From: Sulfurimonas sp.
GTDB taxonomy: Bacteria > Campylobacterota > Campylobacteria > Campylobacterales > Sulfurimonadaceae
Assembly: GCA_027071075.1 (NCBI GenBank)
Contig: JALSUU010000085.1
Location: forward strand, 1-34,867
Direction of reading: 5' to 3'
DNA length: 34,867 nt
Shown here: positions 1 through 9,455 of the stretch, piece by piece
Layout: each line of letters begins with the position of its first letter
Position numbering within the stretch: the first letter of the stretch is position 1
Notes under the pieces: generated by a model
The model's input: only the letters and a program-made list of their open reading frames with translations
Databases searched by the model: none
What the model was told of the DNA's origin: nothing
Position numbers and translations under genes: made by a program

Positions 1-2494
1 CTATATCTTTAATATCCATAGCCATGCGCCTTGCCTCTTTAAACTTTGACTCTTCACACAACTCTTCTAGCGATTTTGCAGAGTTTAGATACATGCTTTG
101 AAAATCTTTGAGTATAGATTGATAAAACTCTTTGTCTCCATGACATCTCGCGAGCCCAACAGAAACAGATAACTCTTCATAGCCATCTTCTATAGCACTT
201 TTTAGAGTAGCGACGCTCTCTTCATGTGCAAAGTCTATCTTTTGTGCCCCTAATATATCATATATTTTTTTATAAAAGATATCTATAATAATCGGTTTTG
301 AGATATGTCCTTGCATTCCAGCATCAAGTGCTTTAGAGATAGCATCATCTGTCACATCTCCTGTTAATGCTAAAATAGGGAGTGTATTATATTTTCCACT
401 CTTACGAATCTCTCTTGTTGCTTCATAGCCATTCATATTTGGCATATTTATATCCATCAGCACAAGATCAAAATGGATATCTTTTCGGATGAGATCCAGT
501 GCCTCTTGACCATCATCTACATAAATCATTTCCAGACCTGTTTTAGACATAAGACCAGAGATTACTTTTTGATTTACATCATTATCTTCTGCAACTAAAA
601 TCTTCTTTCCTGTAAACTCTTTGAGCTTATCTTTTAGAGTTGTTTTTCTTGAACGCTTATCTAAATTTTTTGAGACATACAAATCTACAATCATATTAAG
701 AACACTCTGCTGAGTAGAGGGTACTTGTAAAAATGCATCAACCTGAAAGTCACTTAAAAGATCTGTATTTAATCCAGAATAGATTTCATTAAGAACGACA
801 AGTTTTGTCTTGAGTTTTCTCTGCATCGTCTCTATTTTTTCCATAGCAACCTTCGTAAGGTTATATTGATTTATAATGATAATATCAAACTCTGCATTCT
901 CTTCCATAACAGACTCTTCAAAAGATGGAATTGTATTTGTTTTATAGTTAAAATACCCAAGTGCTTTGATGAGAGAGATTACATTTTTATTGGATGATTC
1001 TACTATTAATATTCTTTTATGTAACATTGAGGATGAAGGCAATCTATAGTGGCGCTTATTCTCAGGGTCTTTAAGCGTTAAAACTGCTGTAAAAGAGAAA
1101 GTAGTTCCTACATCTTTTTGACTATTTACCTTAATCTCTCCACCCATCATTTCAACTAACTCTTTAGATATTGAAAGACCGAGTCCTGTGCCACCGAACT
1201 CTCTACTTGTAGAGTCATCTCCTTGATAAAAAGAGTTAAAAATATTATTTACCTGTTCATTTGTCATCCCAATACCTGTATCGGCAACACTAAACTCTAA
1301 GGTAATACTATCGCCAACAGTAGCGACTTTACTTACATGTAAAGAGACTTCACCATTTTGCGTAAACTTTACTGCATTACCTATCAAGTTAATAAGTACC
1401 TGACCTAAACGAAGAGAATCACCCACCACTTTAGATGGAATATCAAGTGCAGTGTCCATGTAAAAAGTATTTTTATTTCTTTTTGCATTAATAGCATTTA
1501 CACTAAAAACATACTCTAAAATATCATTGATGTTAAACTCAACTTTTTCAAGTTGCAACTCACCTGCTTGAATTTTGGAAACATCTAAAATATCATTGAT
1601 AAGATTTAAAAGGTGTTCTGATGAGCTTTCAATTTTGAGAATATAATCTTTTTGCAGTTTTGTAAGTTCACTCTCTAAAACTAAGTGCGTTAGTCCCATA
1701 ATAGCTGTCATTGGTGTTCGTAACTCATGACTTACATGAGAGAGTAGTTTATCTTTACTCACTACATCTGTATTTATTTTATCTATTTTTTCATGATAGA
1801 TAATCTCTTTGTTTATATAGGTATCATTATCTTTTTTATAAGAGAGTATATATCGTATCAAAATTACAACTGCTATAAAAAGTATAAAAGAGAGAACTTG
1901 AAAATATACAAGTGAAGTGTTATCAGTAACTCTAGTCTGTCTCACTCTATTTTTTTCAAGCGCATCATCAATATGTGCATTCTCTTTTACTGCGATATCT
2001 TCTTGCTTTGCATTAGACAAAGCCCTTCCTTCTTCAACTACATCACTACTCTCATCTTTTGTATCTTTATACTCCTCCGCATCAGAGATTTCTTCTTTAT
2101 AAGGAGTAATTTCCTCCTCTTCTAAGTCTGTAACATCCAAAACTTCATCTTTTTTACTTATCTTTTCTGGTAAAACTTTAAGTTTTGTAACATAAATATC
2201 AGGATACTGTAAACGCAAGGTATCTAAAACTTCTTGGAGTATTTGCCTATCTGTAAAGGGTTCAACTAAAGTAATATAATATTTTCCAGAGGGACGCGCT
2301 TTGAACTCAAAGTCTCTTTCATCCATCAGTAACACTATATTTTCATGTGTGTTTACAAACTCCTTTACTTTTTCTAAGGCTTTTGTCGCACTCTTTTCAT
2401 TTGGATATGATCCCAGTCTAATACTTCTAATATACTCAGCATTTAAAATTTGAGTCGTAAGAAAAACTAATAATAATAGTCTCAAAATATTCAT
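1..2494 (-). CDS. Hybrid sensor histidine kinase (SPOR-like sensor, HisKA, HATPase, two REC, Hpt), C-terminus cut by window edge
   Basis: This ORF is open at the window edge and so is absent from the ORF track; 831 codons are visible from ATG 2494. I see a signal peptide or N-terminal anchor (residues 1-19), a SPOR-like exported segment (about 20-105, with IRLGSYPNEKSA and GKYYITLVEPFTD), an acidic charged linker, a membrane helix (about 195-216), HisKA with H256 in SHELRTPMTAI, and HATPase boxes LINLIGNAVKFT, DTGIGM and GGTGLGLSIS. A first receiver lacks the usual acidic cluster and has IIIINQYN in place of the phospho-Asp. A second receiver is canonical (VAEDN, LMDINMPNMNG, KP). The last residues start an Hpt-like helix that reads AMDIKDI where His is expected. 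It lies 70 bp downstream of hemD and has its own TATAAT. The ligand is unknown. Confidence 0.9.
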   Translation of the reverse strand, partial: MNILRLLLLVFLTTQILNAEYIRSIRLGSYPNEKSATKALEKVKEFVNTHENIVLLMDERDFEFKARPSGKYYITLVEPFTDRQILQEVLDTLRLQYPDIYVTKLKVLPEKISKKDEVLDVTDLEEEEITPYKEEISDAEEYKDTKDESSDVVEEGRALSNAKQEDIAVKENAHIDDALEKNRVRQTRVTDNTSLVYFQVLSFILFIAVVILIRYILSYKKDNDTYINKEIIYHEKIDKINTDVVSKDKLLSHVSHELRTPMTAIMGLTHLVLESELTKLQKDYILKIESSSEHLLNLINDILDVSKIQAGELQLEKVEFNINDILEYVFSVNAINAKRNKNTFYMDTALDIPSKVVGDSLRLGQVLINLIGNAVKFTQNGEVSLHVSKVATVGDSITLEFSVADTGIGMTNEQVNNIFNSFYQGDDSTSREFGGTGLGLSISKELVEMMGGEIKVNSQKDVGTTFSFTAVLTLKDPENKRHYRLPSSSMLHKRILIVESSNKNVISLIKALGYFNYKTNTIPSFEESVMEENAEFDIIIINQYNLTKVAMEKIETMQRKLKTKLVVLNEIYSGLNTDLLSDFQVDAFLQVPSTQQSVLNMIVDLYVSKNLDKRSRKTTLKDKLKEFTGKKILVAEDNDVNQKVISGLMSKTGLEMIYVDDGQEALDLIRKDIHFDLVLMDINMPNMNGYEATREIRKSGKYNTLPILALTGDVTDDAISKALDAGMQGHISKPIIIDIFYKKIYDILGAQKIDFAHEESVATLKSAIEDGYEELSVSVGLARCHGDKEFYQSILKDFQSMYLNSAKSLEELCEESKFKEARRMAMDIKDI

Positions 2495-2531
2495 TCTATT
2501 CCTTCAAAATTGTTTTAAATTTGTTAAACTT

Positions 2532-2537
2532 ATTATA
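2532..2537 (-). promoter_or_regulatory. Candidate -10 box for the hybrid kinase
   Basis: Read on the minus strand this is TATAAT, preceded by TTTTTGA, about 38 bases before the ATG at 2494. There is no convincing -35 box, which is usual for sigma70 promoters in this phylum. It suggests the kinase can be transcribed separately from hemD. Confidence 0.5.
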
Positions 2538-2564
2538 TCAAAAATTGTGTGAGTAAGTAGTGAG

Positions 2565-3191
2565 TTATAGTGCATCAATACAAGATTCTATAGTTGTTTC
2601 TTTCGCTAAAGTATATTCTATTCCATCAGGTAAAGCTTTTGCCGTTGTTTTGCCTATAACAATTACCTTATTTGTTTTTTGAATCATAGTATGTTGTAAA
2701 TAACATTTTAAGCTTGATGGAGATGTAAAAATAAGTGTTGCATTCACTTCAATATTAAGATTCGCCATCTCCTCTGAACATCTACTTTCATAAACAACAA
2801 TCTCATCTATACTATAGCCTTTATTTTTACACTTCTCTACAAAATCACTTGCTACTACTTTTGCTCTTAGATAGAGCCAGCGTCTCTCTTTTGGGTATTT
2901 TTGAATGATAGCAGATAAATCATCCCCATATCCACTCCCAATTTCTAATACACTGCCCCCTATTTTTTCATAAGAGTCTGCACTTTTTGTAGAGACACAG
3001 ATAGCCTCTTTTTCTTTATAATCATCTGTTTTATAAAAAGAGAGCGCTTTAGAAGCTTGCTGAGAAGTGATGATAATATTGTCATACTTTGAAAAATCTA
3101 TATCGGGTTGAAAAAAATCTATTTGCAAGGGGTTTATATGGATAGCTTTGGGATGTGAAGAGATAGAAAAAAGGTAGATTTTATTTTGCAT
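2565..3191 (-). CDS. hemD: Uroporphyrinogen-III synthase
   Basis: A 208-residue protein with the two-lobed HemD layout: an early IIITSQQAS strand-loop, a hinge around YLRAKVVASDF, VVYESR, then LIFTSPSSLKCYL and a C-terminal VIVIGKTTAKAL. HemD cyclises hydroxymethylbilane to uroporphyrinogen III, the common precursor of haem and sirohaem. The sequence family is very divergent, so the call rests on the order of motifs and on length, which is slightly short of the typical 240-260. It starts 15 bases after the guaA stop, so it is probably co-transcribed with guaA. Haem demand is plausible given the cbb3 oxidase genes in this window. Confidence 0.8.
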   Translation of the reverse strand: MQNKIYLFSISSHPKAIHINPLQIDFFQPDIDFSKYDNIIITSQQASKALSFYKTDDYKEKEAICVSTKSADSYEKIGGSVLEIGSGYGDDLSAIIQKYPKERRWLYLRAKVVASDFVEKCKNKGYSIDEIVVYESRCSEEMANLNIEVNATLIFTSPSSLKCYLQHTMIQKTNKVIVIGKTTAKALPDGIEYTLAKETTIESCIDAL

Positions 3192-3206
3192 GAGAGAAGC
3201 TTTCGC

Positions 3207-4745
3207 TTACTCCCACTCAATTGTTGCTGGTGGTTTAGAAGAGATGTCATAAACAACTCTATTAATTCCATCCACTTCATTAATAATTCTTCTACTTATT
3301 CTCTCAAGTAAGTCATGTGGTAGGTGTGCGAATGTTGCTGTCATGCCATCCACTGCTTCAACAACTCTAACACAAACAGTGTTGTCATAAGTACGGTTAT
3401 CACCCATAACACCAACTGATTTTACATTGAGTAAAACTGCAAAGGCTTGCCAAGTTTTTGCGTAGTATCCACTCGCTTTTAACTCATCAAGTAAGATAAC
3501 ATCTGCTTCACGAAGGAGTGTTAAATCAGGTACATTTACATCACCCATAATTCTAATAGCTAAACCCGGTCCAGGGAATGGATGGCGATTAATCATACCC
3601 TCTGGAAGTCCTAACTCTAAACCAATTTTACGAACCTCATCTTTAAAGAGTTCTCTCAGTGGTTCAATAAGTTCAAAATCCATCCAATCAGGAAGACCAC
3701 CAACATTATGGTGTGACTTAATTACCTCACTTGGACCATTAACAGAGATAGACTCGATAACATCAGGGTAAAGTGTCCCTTGTGCTAAGAATTTAATCCC
3801 ATCATGCTTTTTCGCTTCTTTCTCAAACTCTTCTATAAAAGTATGTCCTATAATTTTACGCTTCTGTTCAGGATCTGAAACACCAGCAAGTTTACCTAAA
3901 AAGTTATCTACTGCATCAACAGTAATAAGTGGCGTTTTTAAGTTTACCTTGAAAACTTCTTCAACTTGCTCACGCTCACCCTTACGAAGAAGACCATTAT
4001 CTACAAAAACAGGAATAAGTTGATCACCAATAGCCTCATAAAGCATAGCAGCCACAACAGAGCTATCAACTCCACCGCTCAAACCACAAAGAACTTTACC
4101 ATCTCCAACTTTCTCACGGATAGACTCTATTTGTTGCTTTAAAAAGTGCTCCATCTTCCACTTTTCTGTAACACCACAAATATTTTTTGCAAAGTTACGA
4201 AGCATCAAATAACCCTCTTCTGAGTGTTGTACCTCTGGATGAAACTGCATCGCATATACGCGTTTTTCTTCATTTGCAATAGCTGCATACGGAGAGTTTG
4301 CACTTGTTGCGATAGGAGCAAATCCATCTGGAAGTTTATCTACTTTATCTGAGTGGCTCATCCATACGATGCGACCATTATCGCAATCTGCAAAGAGTGG
4401 AGAGTCTGTCTCTATTGTAAGTTCTGCTTTTCCATATTCATGATGATCAGAACGAATAACACTTCCACCAAAATCTACAGCAATTCTTTGCATACCATAA
4501 CAGATACCAAGCACTGGAATACCCATAGAGTAAACACCTTGGTCTACTGCATATGCATCATCATTATAGACAGATGATGGACCACCAGAGAGGATAACAC
4601 CCTTAGGATTTTTTGATTTAATCTCTTCAACTGAAGTATGATAAGGAAGAATTTCACAGTATATTTTATCTTCACGAAGACGACGCGCTATAAGCTGTGT
4701 ATATTGAGAACCGAAATCTAAAACGATGATGCTAACATTTGTCAT
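3207..4745 (-). CDS. guaA: GMP synthase (glutamine-hydrolysing)
   Basis: Full-length GuaA of 512 residues. An N-terminal class I glutamine amidotransferase domain carries the nucleophile C82 in GICYGMQ and the HPEV motif that supplies His and Glu. It is followed by the ATP pyrophosphatase domain with P-loop GLSGGVDSS and the C-terminal dimerisation domain ending KPPATIEWE. It aminates XMP to GMP using glutamine and ATP in the cytoplasm. It is followed at 15 bases by hemD and preceded by a 76 bp AT-rich gap after the CPA1 antiporter gene. AAAGG lies about 9 bases before the ATG as ribosome binding site. Confidence 0.98.
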   Translation of the reverse strand: MTNVSIIVLDFGSQYTQLIARRLREDKIYCEILPYHTSVEEIKSKNPKGVILSGGPSSVYNDDAYAVDQGVYSMGIPVLGICYGMQRIAVDFGGSVIRSDHHEYGKAELTIETDSPLFADCDNGRIVWMSHSDKVDKLPDGFAPIATSANSPYAAIANEEKRVYAMQFHPEVQHSEEGYLMLRNFAKNICGVTEKWKMEHFLKQQIESIREKVGDGKVLCGLSGGVDSSVVAAMLYEAIGDQLIPVFVDNGLLRKGEREQVEEVFKVNLKTPLITVDAVDNFLGKLAGVSDPEQKRKIIGHTFIEEFEKEAKKHDGIKFLAQGTLYPDVIESISVNGPSEVIKSHHNVGGLPDWMDFELIEPLRELFKDEVRKIGLELGLPEGMINRHPFPGPGLAIRIMGDVNVPDLTLLREADVILLDELKASGYYAKTWQAFAVLLNVKSVGVMGDNRTYDNTVCVRVVEAVDGMTATFAHLPHDLLERISRRIINEVDGINRVVYDISSKPPATIEWE

Positions 4746-4821
4746 TTGAAATGCCTTTAATAATTAATATAAAATAAGATTACGAAAGAATAGCAAAAAA
4801 ACGATTAATTTATAGCACTTT

Positions 4822-6372
4822 TTATTGAATAAATAAGATTTCTTTATTTATTTTAGCTATCAATTTTTCACCTATTTGAAGAGAAATTTCTCCATGTTTC
4901 ATAGAGTCTTGAATAGCATCTTTTTGTTTTAAAAGTAATCTTTTTAAAGAGGTTTTAAATTCATAATCTTTTACATCTGGATTTTTTACTAACTCTTCCA
5001 TAGCCTCTTTTGCTTTTTCTATATCTTTTGTATTATACTCTAAGAGTAGATGATGCACATGTTCTGAGACTAAGGCTTCTTTAAACATCTCTTCAAGTTC
5101 TACTAAAGCACCATTGAGAGCAATAAGTTTCCCTTTTTTCAACTCATACTCTTCAAGATTTTTATCTCTTCCACCGATATTTAAAAATTTCAAAAGTTTT
5201 CCAATAGATAAACCCTGAACAATGAGAGAGAAACCAACAACTCCAAAAGTCATAATCAAAATAACTTCTCGAAACTCATAGCTTGTTGGAATAGCAAGCG
5301 CTAATGCCATAGCAAGAGCACCTCTCACTCCACCCCATATAAATATCATCTGCCATTTTAGACTTATATCTCTATAGATTCTATTTATAAAAGGCGTTAA
5401 AAATAATATAGCTATAGTTCTCCCTATTAATACTGAAAAAATAGCGACTAATATATAATGAAAATTTGTAAATATATGCACAATTCCCACTTCAAGCCCT
5501 ATAATAATAAAAACAACTGAGTTGATTACAAATGCTATATAATCCCAGAAATCTTTTACTGAGACTCTCGTTGTTGGACTCATCCCTATTTTTGTTCCAT
5601 AGTTTCCGACCATTAAACCAGCAGTTATAACAGAGATAACTCCCGAGACTTCAAAATACTCAGCAGACATATATGCTAAATAAGTCAAAACCGTTGTTAA
5701 AGTAATTTCAATAAGATGATCATCCACTAAAGCCGTTATTCTTGAGAATGTCAGACCTAAAACTCCACCAACAACTGCTCCTCCAAAGGCAACAAGAACA
5801 AACTCTTTGATACCATGCGTTAGACTAAAGTGTGCATCAGATACTATTGCCGATAAGACGATACCATAGATAACAACAGAAACACCATCATTTAATAGAC
5901 TCTCTCCTTCGATAATAGAAGATAATCTTTTAGGAACTCCTAACTGTTTAAAAATAGCAAGAACAGAGATAGGATCTGTGGAAGATATAACCGCACCAAA
6001 GAGTAGCGCTGCCATAAGTGGCATTGCTGTTTGTCCTAAAAGAGAATAAGCCCCTAAGAGCAAAAAAGCAGTTGAAAATACAGCAATAATCACCCCAAAA
6101 ACTGCATAAATAAGTATTGGTTTCATATTTTCTTTAAGTTCATTTGCATTCAAATTAAAAGCAGCTTCAAAAAGGAGAGGTGGAAGAAGTACATGAAAAA
6201 TAAGCTCAGGGGTTAAATGAATATCAGGAAATATATCAAAAAAACTTAAAATAATACCTGCAAAAATAAGTGCAATAGTATAGGGTAAGTTACTAAAATA
6301 ACGCACACTCATCGCAACAGATATAATGACCATAAAGAGTAAAATTATTTCAATTTCTATAGAGGACTGCAT
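4822..6372 (-). CDS. Na+/H+ antiporter, CPA1 (NhaP/NHE-like) family
   Basis: A 516-residue polytopic membrane protein with about 12 hydrophobic segments across residues 5-395. The CPA1 signature is clear: SSTDPISVLAIFKQLG and EGESLLNDGVSVV, followed by WGGVRGALAMALAL. These hold the acidic and polar residues used for cation/proton exchange in NhaP/NHE proteins. A charged cytoplasmic tail of about 110 residues follows (LEEMFKEALVSEHVHHLLLEY), likely regulatory. The gene lies 64 bases downstream of nhaD, separated by a perfect 9 bp hairpin. Whether it moves Na+ or K+ cannot be read from sequence. Confidence 0.9.
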   Translation of the reverse strand: MQSSIEIEIILLFMVIISVAMSVRYFSNLPYTIALIFAGIILSFFDIFPDIHLTPELIFHVLLPPLLFEAAFNLNANELKENMKPILIYAVFGVIIAVFSTAFLLLGAYSLLGQTAMPLMAALLFGAVISSTDPISVLAIFKQLGVPKRLSSIIEGESLLNDGVSVVIYGIVLSAIVSDAHFSLTHGIKEFVLVAFGGAVVGGVLGLTFSRITALVDDHLIEITLTTVLTYLAYMSAEYFEVSGVISVITAGLMVGNYGTKIGMSPTTRVSVKDFWDYIAFVINSVVFIIIGLEVGIVHIFTNFHYILVAIFSVLIGRTIAILFLTPFINRIYRDISLKWQMIFIWGGVRGALAMALALAIPTSYEFREVILIMTFGVVGFSLIVQGLSIGKLLKFLNIGGRDKNLEEYELKKGKLIALNGALVELEEMFKEALVSEHVHHLLLEYNTKDIEKAKEAMEELVKNPDVKDYEFKTSLKRLLLKQKDAIQDSMKHGEISLQIGEKLIAKINKEILFIQ

Positions 6373-6403
6373 CGTGTAGCCTTGTGTTTATCTAAGTGCC
6401 TAA

Positions 6404-6426
6404 ACATCTCACAAAGAGTGAGATGT
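6404..6426 (-). terminator. Hairpin between nhaD and the CPA1 antiporter gene
   Basis: The arms ACATCTCAC and GTGAGATGT form a perfect 9 bp stem with a 5 base loop, 10 bases after the nhaD stop. Read on the minus strand it is followed by TTTAGG only, so it lacks a long T-run. It could be a weak terminator or an mRNA-processing structure that separates expression of the two antiporters. Confidence 0.45.
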
Positions 6427-6436
6427 ACATAAATCT

Positions 6437-7780
6437 TTAGTAAAGACCTAATATTTCAAACTGAAAGTACCATACCGATACTGAAACAATATAACCAACT
6501 AAAATAGTCCATGCATGTTTCATGTGTGAACCAAATGTATAAATACCATGGAGTCTACCCATAACACCTACACCTGCTGCTGAACCGAAAGAGATTAATG
6601 AGCCACCAACACCTGCTGTCATTGTTACAAGCATCCATTGAGAGATATCCATAGTTGGGGATGATTTTAAGATTGCTGACATAACAGGAACATTATCGAC
6701 AATAGCTGAGAGGAAACCTACTCCAACATTCGCTGCAGTTGGTCCTACTAACTCATACATATGGTGAACATACTCTAAAAATCCTAAGTAATGAAGTGCC
6801 CCAACCGCGGAGAGGATACCGAAGAAGAAAAGGAGTGTATCATTTTCAACTTTTTGCATATTTACATAAATATTAAAAGAGTTTGCACCACTTTTTGAAA
6901 GAAAAATAGCGTACAGTTTTAGTACAGCCATACCAAACATCATTCCCCACATTGCTGGAAAATGGAAAAACTGATGTCCTAAAACAGCCATAATAATTGT
7001 TGCAACACCTAAATATGCTACACCCATTCCTCCATCGAGAACCTTAGGTTTTTTCTCACTCTGTGCATCAAAAGGAGGTTGACCAGAAGGTACGCTCAAA
7101 GAGAGTAAGAAAGCAGTTACAAACCAACCAAGTACAGAAGCTGGGAAAAGGAAAAGAAAATCTACAAACTCACCTTTATTTGCTGTCCATGCCATAAGTG
7201 TCGTGATATCACCAAAAGGAGACCACGCACCACCAGCATTTGCTGCAACAACGATGTTGATTGCACCTGGAACCAAGAATGCAAAGTTTTTCTTATCAAT
7301 AGTAAAAAGAACTGTTGAGAGAATAAGTGCTGTTGTTAAGTTATCTGCTACAGGAGAGATGAAAAATGCTAACAGACCAGTTAGCCAAAAGAGTTTTTTG
7401 TATGTATAACCCTTTGAGACAAGTTTATACTTCATCAAATCAAACACACCACGCTCAATAAGCGTTTCAATATAGGTCATAGCAACAAGTAAGAAGAAGA
7501 AAATTTCAGCAATCTCTAAAATAAGATGCTCTAACTCATCATGAAGTGGATCTGGATTAAGCCCATTAATCGCATAGTAAATACCTATAAGCATAAACAT
7601 AAAAGTACCCGCAAAAAGTGCTGGTTTTGCCTTGTTTACCTCATACTTATCTTCTGTAGCAATAAAGTAATATGCTAGTACAAAAACAGCTAAACTGAGC
7701 CATCCTACCCATGTTGTTGCTAAGTTAACATCCAATGAAGCATGTTCTATCACTTGCTGTGCTACTGTGTCGTGTTCCAT
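6437..7780 (-). CDS. nhaD: Na+/H+ antiporter NhaD
   Basis: A 447-residue membrane protein of the NhaD family (ion transporter superfamily). It has many hydrophobic helices and the conserved intramembrane stretches SPVADNLTTALILST, NIVVAANAGGAWSPFGD and IVDNVPVMSA. NhaD proteins extrude Na+ (or Li+) in exchange for protons, and the form is common in marine and alkaline bacteria. The ATG overlaps the nadB stop by one base (TAATG), so translation is probably coupled to nadB. It is adjacent to a second antiporter of an unrelated family. Confidence 0.93.
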   Translation of the reverse strand: MEHDTVAQQVIEHASLDVNLATTWVGWLSLAVFVLAYYFIATEDKYEVNKAKPALFAGTFMFMLIGIYYAINGLNPDPLHDELEHLILEIAEIFFFLLVAMTYIETLIERGVFDLMKYKLVSKGYTYKKLFWLTGLLAFFISPVADNLTTALILSTVLFTIDKKNFAFLVPGAINIVVAANAGGAWSPFGDITTLMAWTANKGEFVDFLFLFPASVLGWFVTAFLLSLSVPSGQPPFDAQSEKKPKVLDGGMGVAYLGVATIIMAVLGHQFFHFPAMWGMMFGMAVLKLYAIFLSKSGANSFNIYVNMQKVENDTLLFFFGILSAVGALHYLGFLEYVHHMYELVGPTAANVGVGFLSAIVDNVPVMSAILKSSPTMDISQWMLVTMTAGVGGSLISFGSAAGVGVMGRLHGIYTFGSHMKHAWTILVGYIVSVSVWYFQFEILGLY

Positions 7781-9228
7781 TATTTCTCCTCTAAAATTGT
7801 GTGAACCCCTATGGATTCTTTTCTATTAATAGCAGATAAGACTATCTCTCTTGCTGTTAATAAACGAAATTTCAACAGTTTACCAATTTTTTCTTTTAAA
7901 AGAGCATTAATTGTCTCTAATGCATCATTTAATCCACTATTTGTTCTGATTATAGATACATTCTCCCACATAAGACGACGCAATTGATCTTTTTTTATCT
8001 TATCATCTTTGAGACTCATAATTTCTTCTTCTATAGCAAACTCTATAAACTCTTTTTCTTCATCTTTTTTGAGTATGTCTGCAACTGCTCTTGCAGCAAA
8101 GACTAAACCTTCTAAAAGTGAATTTGATGCAAGTCTATTTGCTCCATGAACACGGGTTGATGCAACCTCACCTATCGCGTAAAGATTTTTCACACTTGGA
8201 ACTCTTCCTTGTAAATCACTTCTGATGCCACCAATAGCATAATGAAAAGCAGGAGAGATAGGTACTCTTTGAGTAGGTACATGAAAGCCAAGGGAGCGTA
8301 AATTATTACAAATATTTGGGAATCTTTGCTCAAAATATTTTTCTTGAAAATTACTAAATGCTAAGTAAACTTGCAGACCAGTTTTTTTCTTATACAGATA
8401 GATAGATTTACTCACTATATCTCGTGATGCAAGTTCCCCCCGTGCATCATATTCAAAAAGAAATCTTTTTCCATTCTCATCTTCTATGGTAGCACCCTCA
8501 CCACGAAGAGCTTCAGTCAAGAGCATTTTTTGTGCATTTTTAGAGTCTACAAAAACTGTTGGATGAAACTGTAACATCTCCATTCTGTCAAGTTCTATGC
8601 CCTTTTCAACACATAGTCCCTGCATATCTGCACTAATACAAGGAGCATTCGTATGAAACTCATAGAGTGAACCGAGTCCACCACTTGCAATAATAATATC
8701 CTTCGCATAGATATTTTCTCTTTGTCTATGGTCTAAGACAGTTACACCATAGCAAACCCCATCTTTTATGAGCAAATCAACGACTCTTGCATTGCCAAGC
8801 ATTGCGTGTTCATTTTGAGAGAGTAAGAAGTGATGTAAGTATCTTCCCGTGGCATCACCCCCTGCATGGAGTATTCTTTCACAAGAGTGCGCTGCCTCTT
8901 TTGTATAAAGTAACTCCCCTGCATCATTACTATCAAACGCAAAACCATTCTCTACAAGATCATCAATAGCTTCTCTTGAGTACTTACTCAATACAGAAAC
9001 TGCTTCTTCATCACAAAGTCCATCTCCTGCATCAAGTGTATCTTTGATATGCACAGGAATATCCTCTTTGTCTCGGGCTAAAGCAACCCCACCCTGTGCA
9101 TAAAAAGTATTACACTTAAAAGTCTCTCTTTTATTTATTATAAGCACTTTTTTCTCTTTTGGAATCTTCATAGCAGCGTAAAGTCCCGCTACCCCTGCTC
9201 CAATAATTATGACATCATATTTAAACAT
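7780..9228 (-). CDS. nadB: L-aspartate oxidase
   Basis: A 482-residue flavoprotein of the succinate dehydrogenase/fumarate reductase flavoprotein family. The N-terminal dinucleotide motif is IIGAGVAGLYAA. The FAD/substrate region NTFYAQGGVALA, the HSCERILHAGGDATG stretch, the LTEALRGEGA arginine region and HGANRLASNSLLEGLVFA are all present. It oxidises L-aspartate to iminoaspartate, the first step of de novo NAD synthesis; partners nadA and nadC are not in this window. One-base overlaps with the lipoprotein gene upstream and with nhaD downstream show a tightly coupled operon. Confidence 0.95.
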   Translation of the reverse strand: MFKYDVIIIGAGVAGLYAAMKIPKEKKVLIINKRETFKCNTFYAQGGVALARDKEDIPVHIKDTLDAGDGLCDEEAVSVLSKYSREAIDDLVENGFAFDSNDAGELLYTKEAAHSCERILHAGGDATGRYLHHFLLSQNEHAMLGNARVVDLLIKDGVCYGVTVLDHRQRENIYAKDIIIASGGLGSLYEFHTNAPCISADMQGLCVEKGIELDRMEMLQFHPTVFVDSKNAQKMLLTEALRGEGATIEDENGKRFLFEYDARGELASRDIVSKSIYLYKKKTGLQVYLAFSNFQEKYFEQRFPNICNNLRSLGFHVPTQRVPISPAFHYAIGGIRSDLQGRVPSVKNLYAIGEVASTRVHGANRLASNSLLEGLVFAARAVADILKKDEEKEFIEFAIEEEIMSLKDDKIKKDQLRRLMWENVSIIRTNSGLNDALETINALLKEKIGKLLKFRLLTAREIVLSAINRKESIGVHTILEEK

Positions 9229-9455
9229 TAGTTACAACTTTCATTATTTTCCTGCACTGGTATCTCTTTTTTTTCTAAAATAAACTCAACATTTTCATCA
9301 CCTTTTGGTGCACTCTTTTGATAATAAGGGGCTGCTTTGTACCCACAACCGCCTAGGCTTAACAAAAAGCTTGCTATAATAAGCGTATGAAAAATGCTCA
9401 AGACATTATTACTAATATTCAAAATAAACCTCAATTTTCTAAACTTGCAAAACAT
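9228..9455 (-). CDS. Small LptM-like lipoprotein; start uncertain
   Basis: A 75-residue ORF with a hydrophobic helix ending in the lipobox LSLGGC (C37), followed by GYKAAPYY. This matches the CGxKxPxY pattern of the small LptM/YifL lipoproteins associated with LPS-assembly machinery in other bacteria; function here is inferred only. The track start at 9455 has no visible Shine-Dalgarno and overlaps the divergent gene at 9387 by 69 bases. A TTG at 9401 would give a more usual 18-residue signal peptide but also lacks a clear ribosome binding site. The stop overlaps the nadB ATG (TAATG). Confidence 0.65.
   Translation of the reverse strand: MFCKFRKLRFILNISNNVLSIFHTLIIASFLLSLGGCGYKAAPYYQKSAPKGDENVEFILEKKEIPVQENNESCN
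9375..9380 (+). promoter_or_regulatory. -10 box (TATAAT) for the DUF721-like/uvrC pair
   Basis: A perfect TATAAT lies in TTGCTATAATAAGCG, ending only 6 bases before the ATG at 9387. If used, transcription would begin on or beside the start codon, predicting a leaderless or near-leaderless mRNA. The box sits inside the signal-peptide codons of the divergent lipoprotein gene. Confidence 0.5.

Noticed and set aside
4829-4855. AATAAATAAGATTTCTTTATTTATT hairpin near the end of the CPA1 antiporter gene
   Set aside because: It is all A/T with a bulge and lies within coding sequence; expected by chance in such AT-rich DNA.
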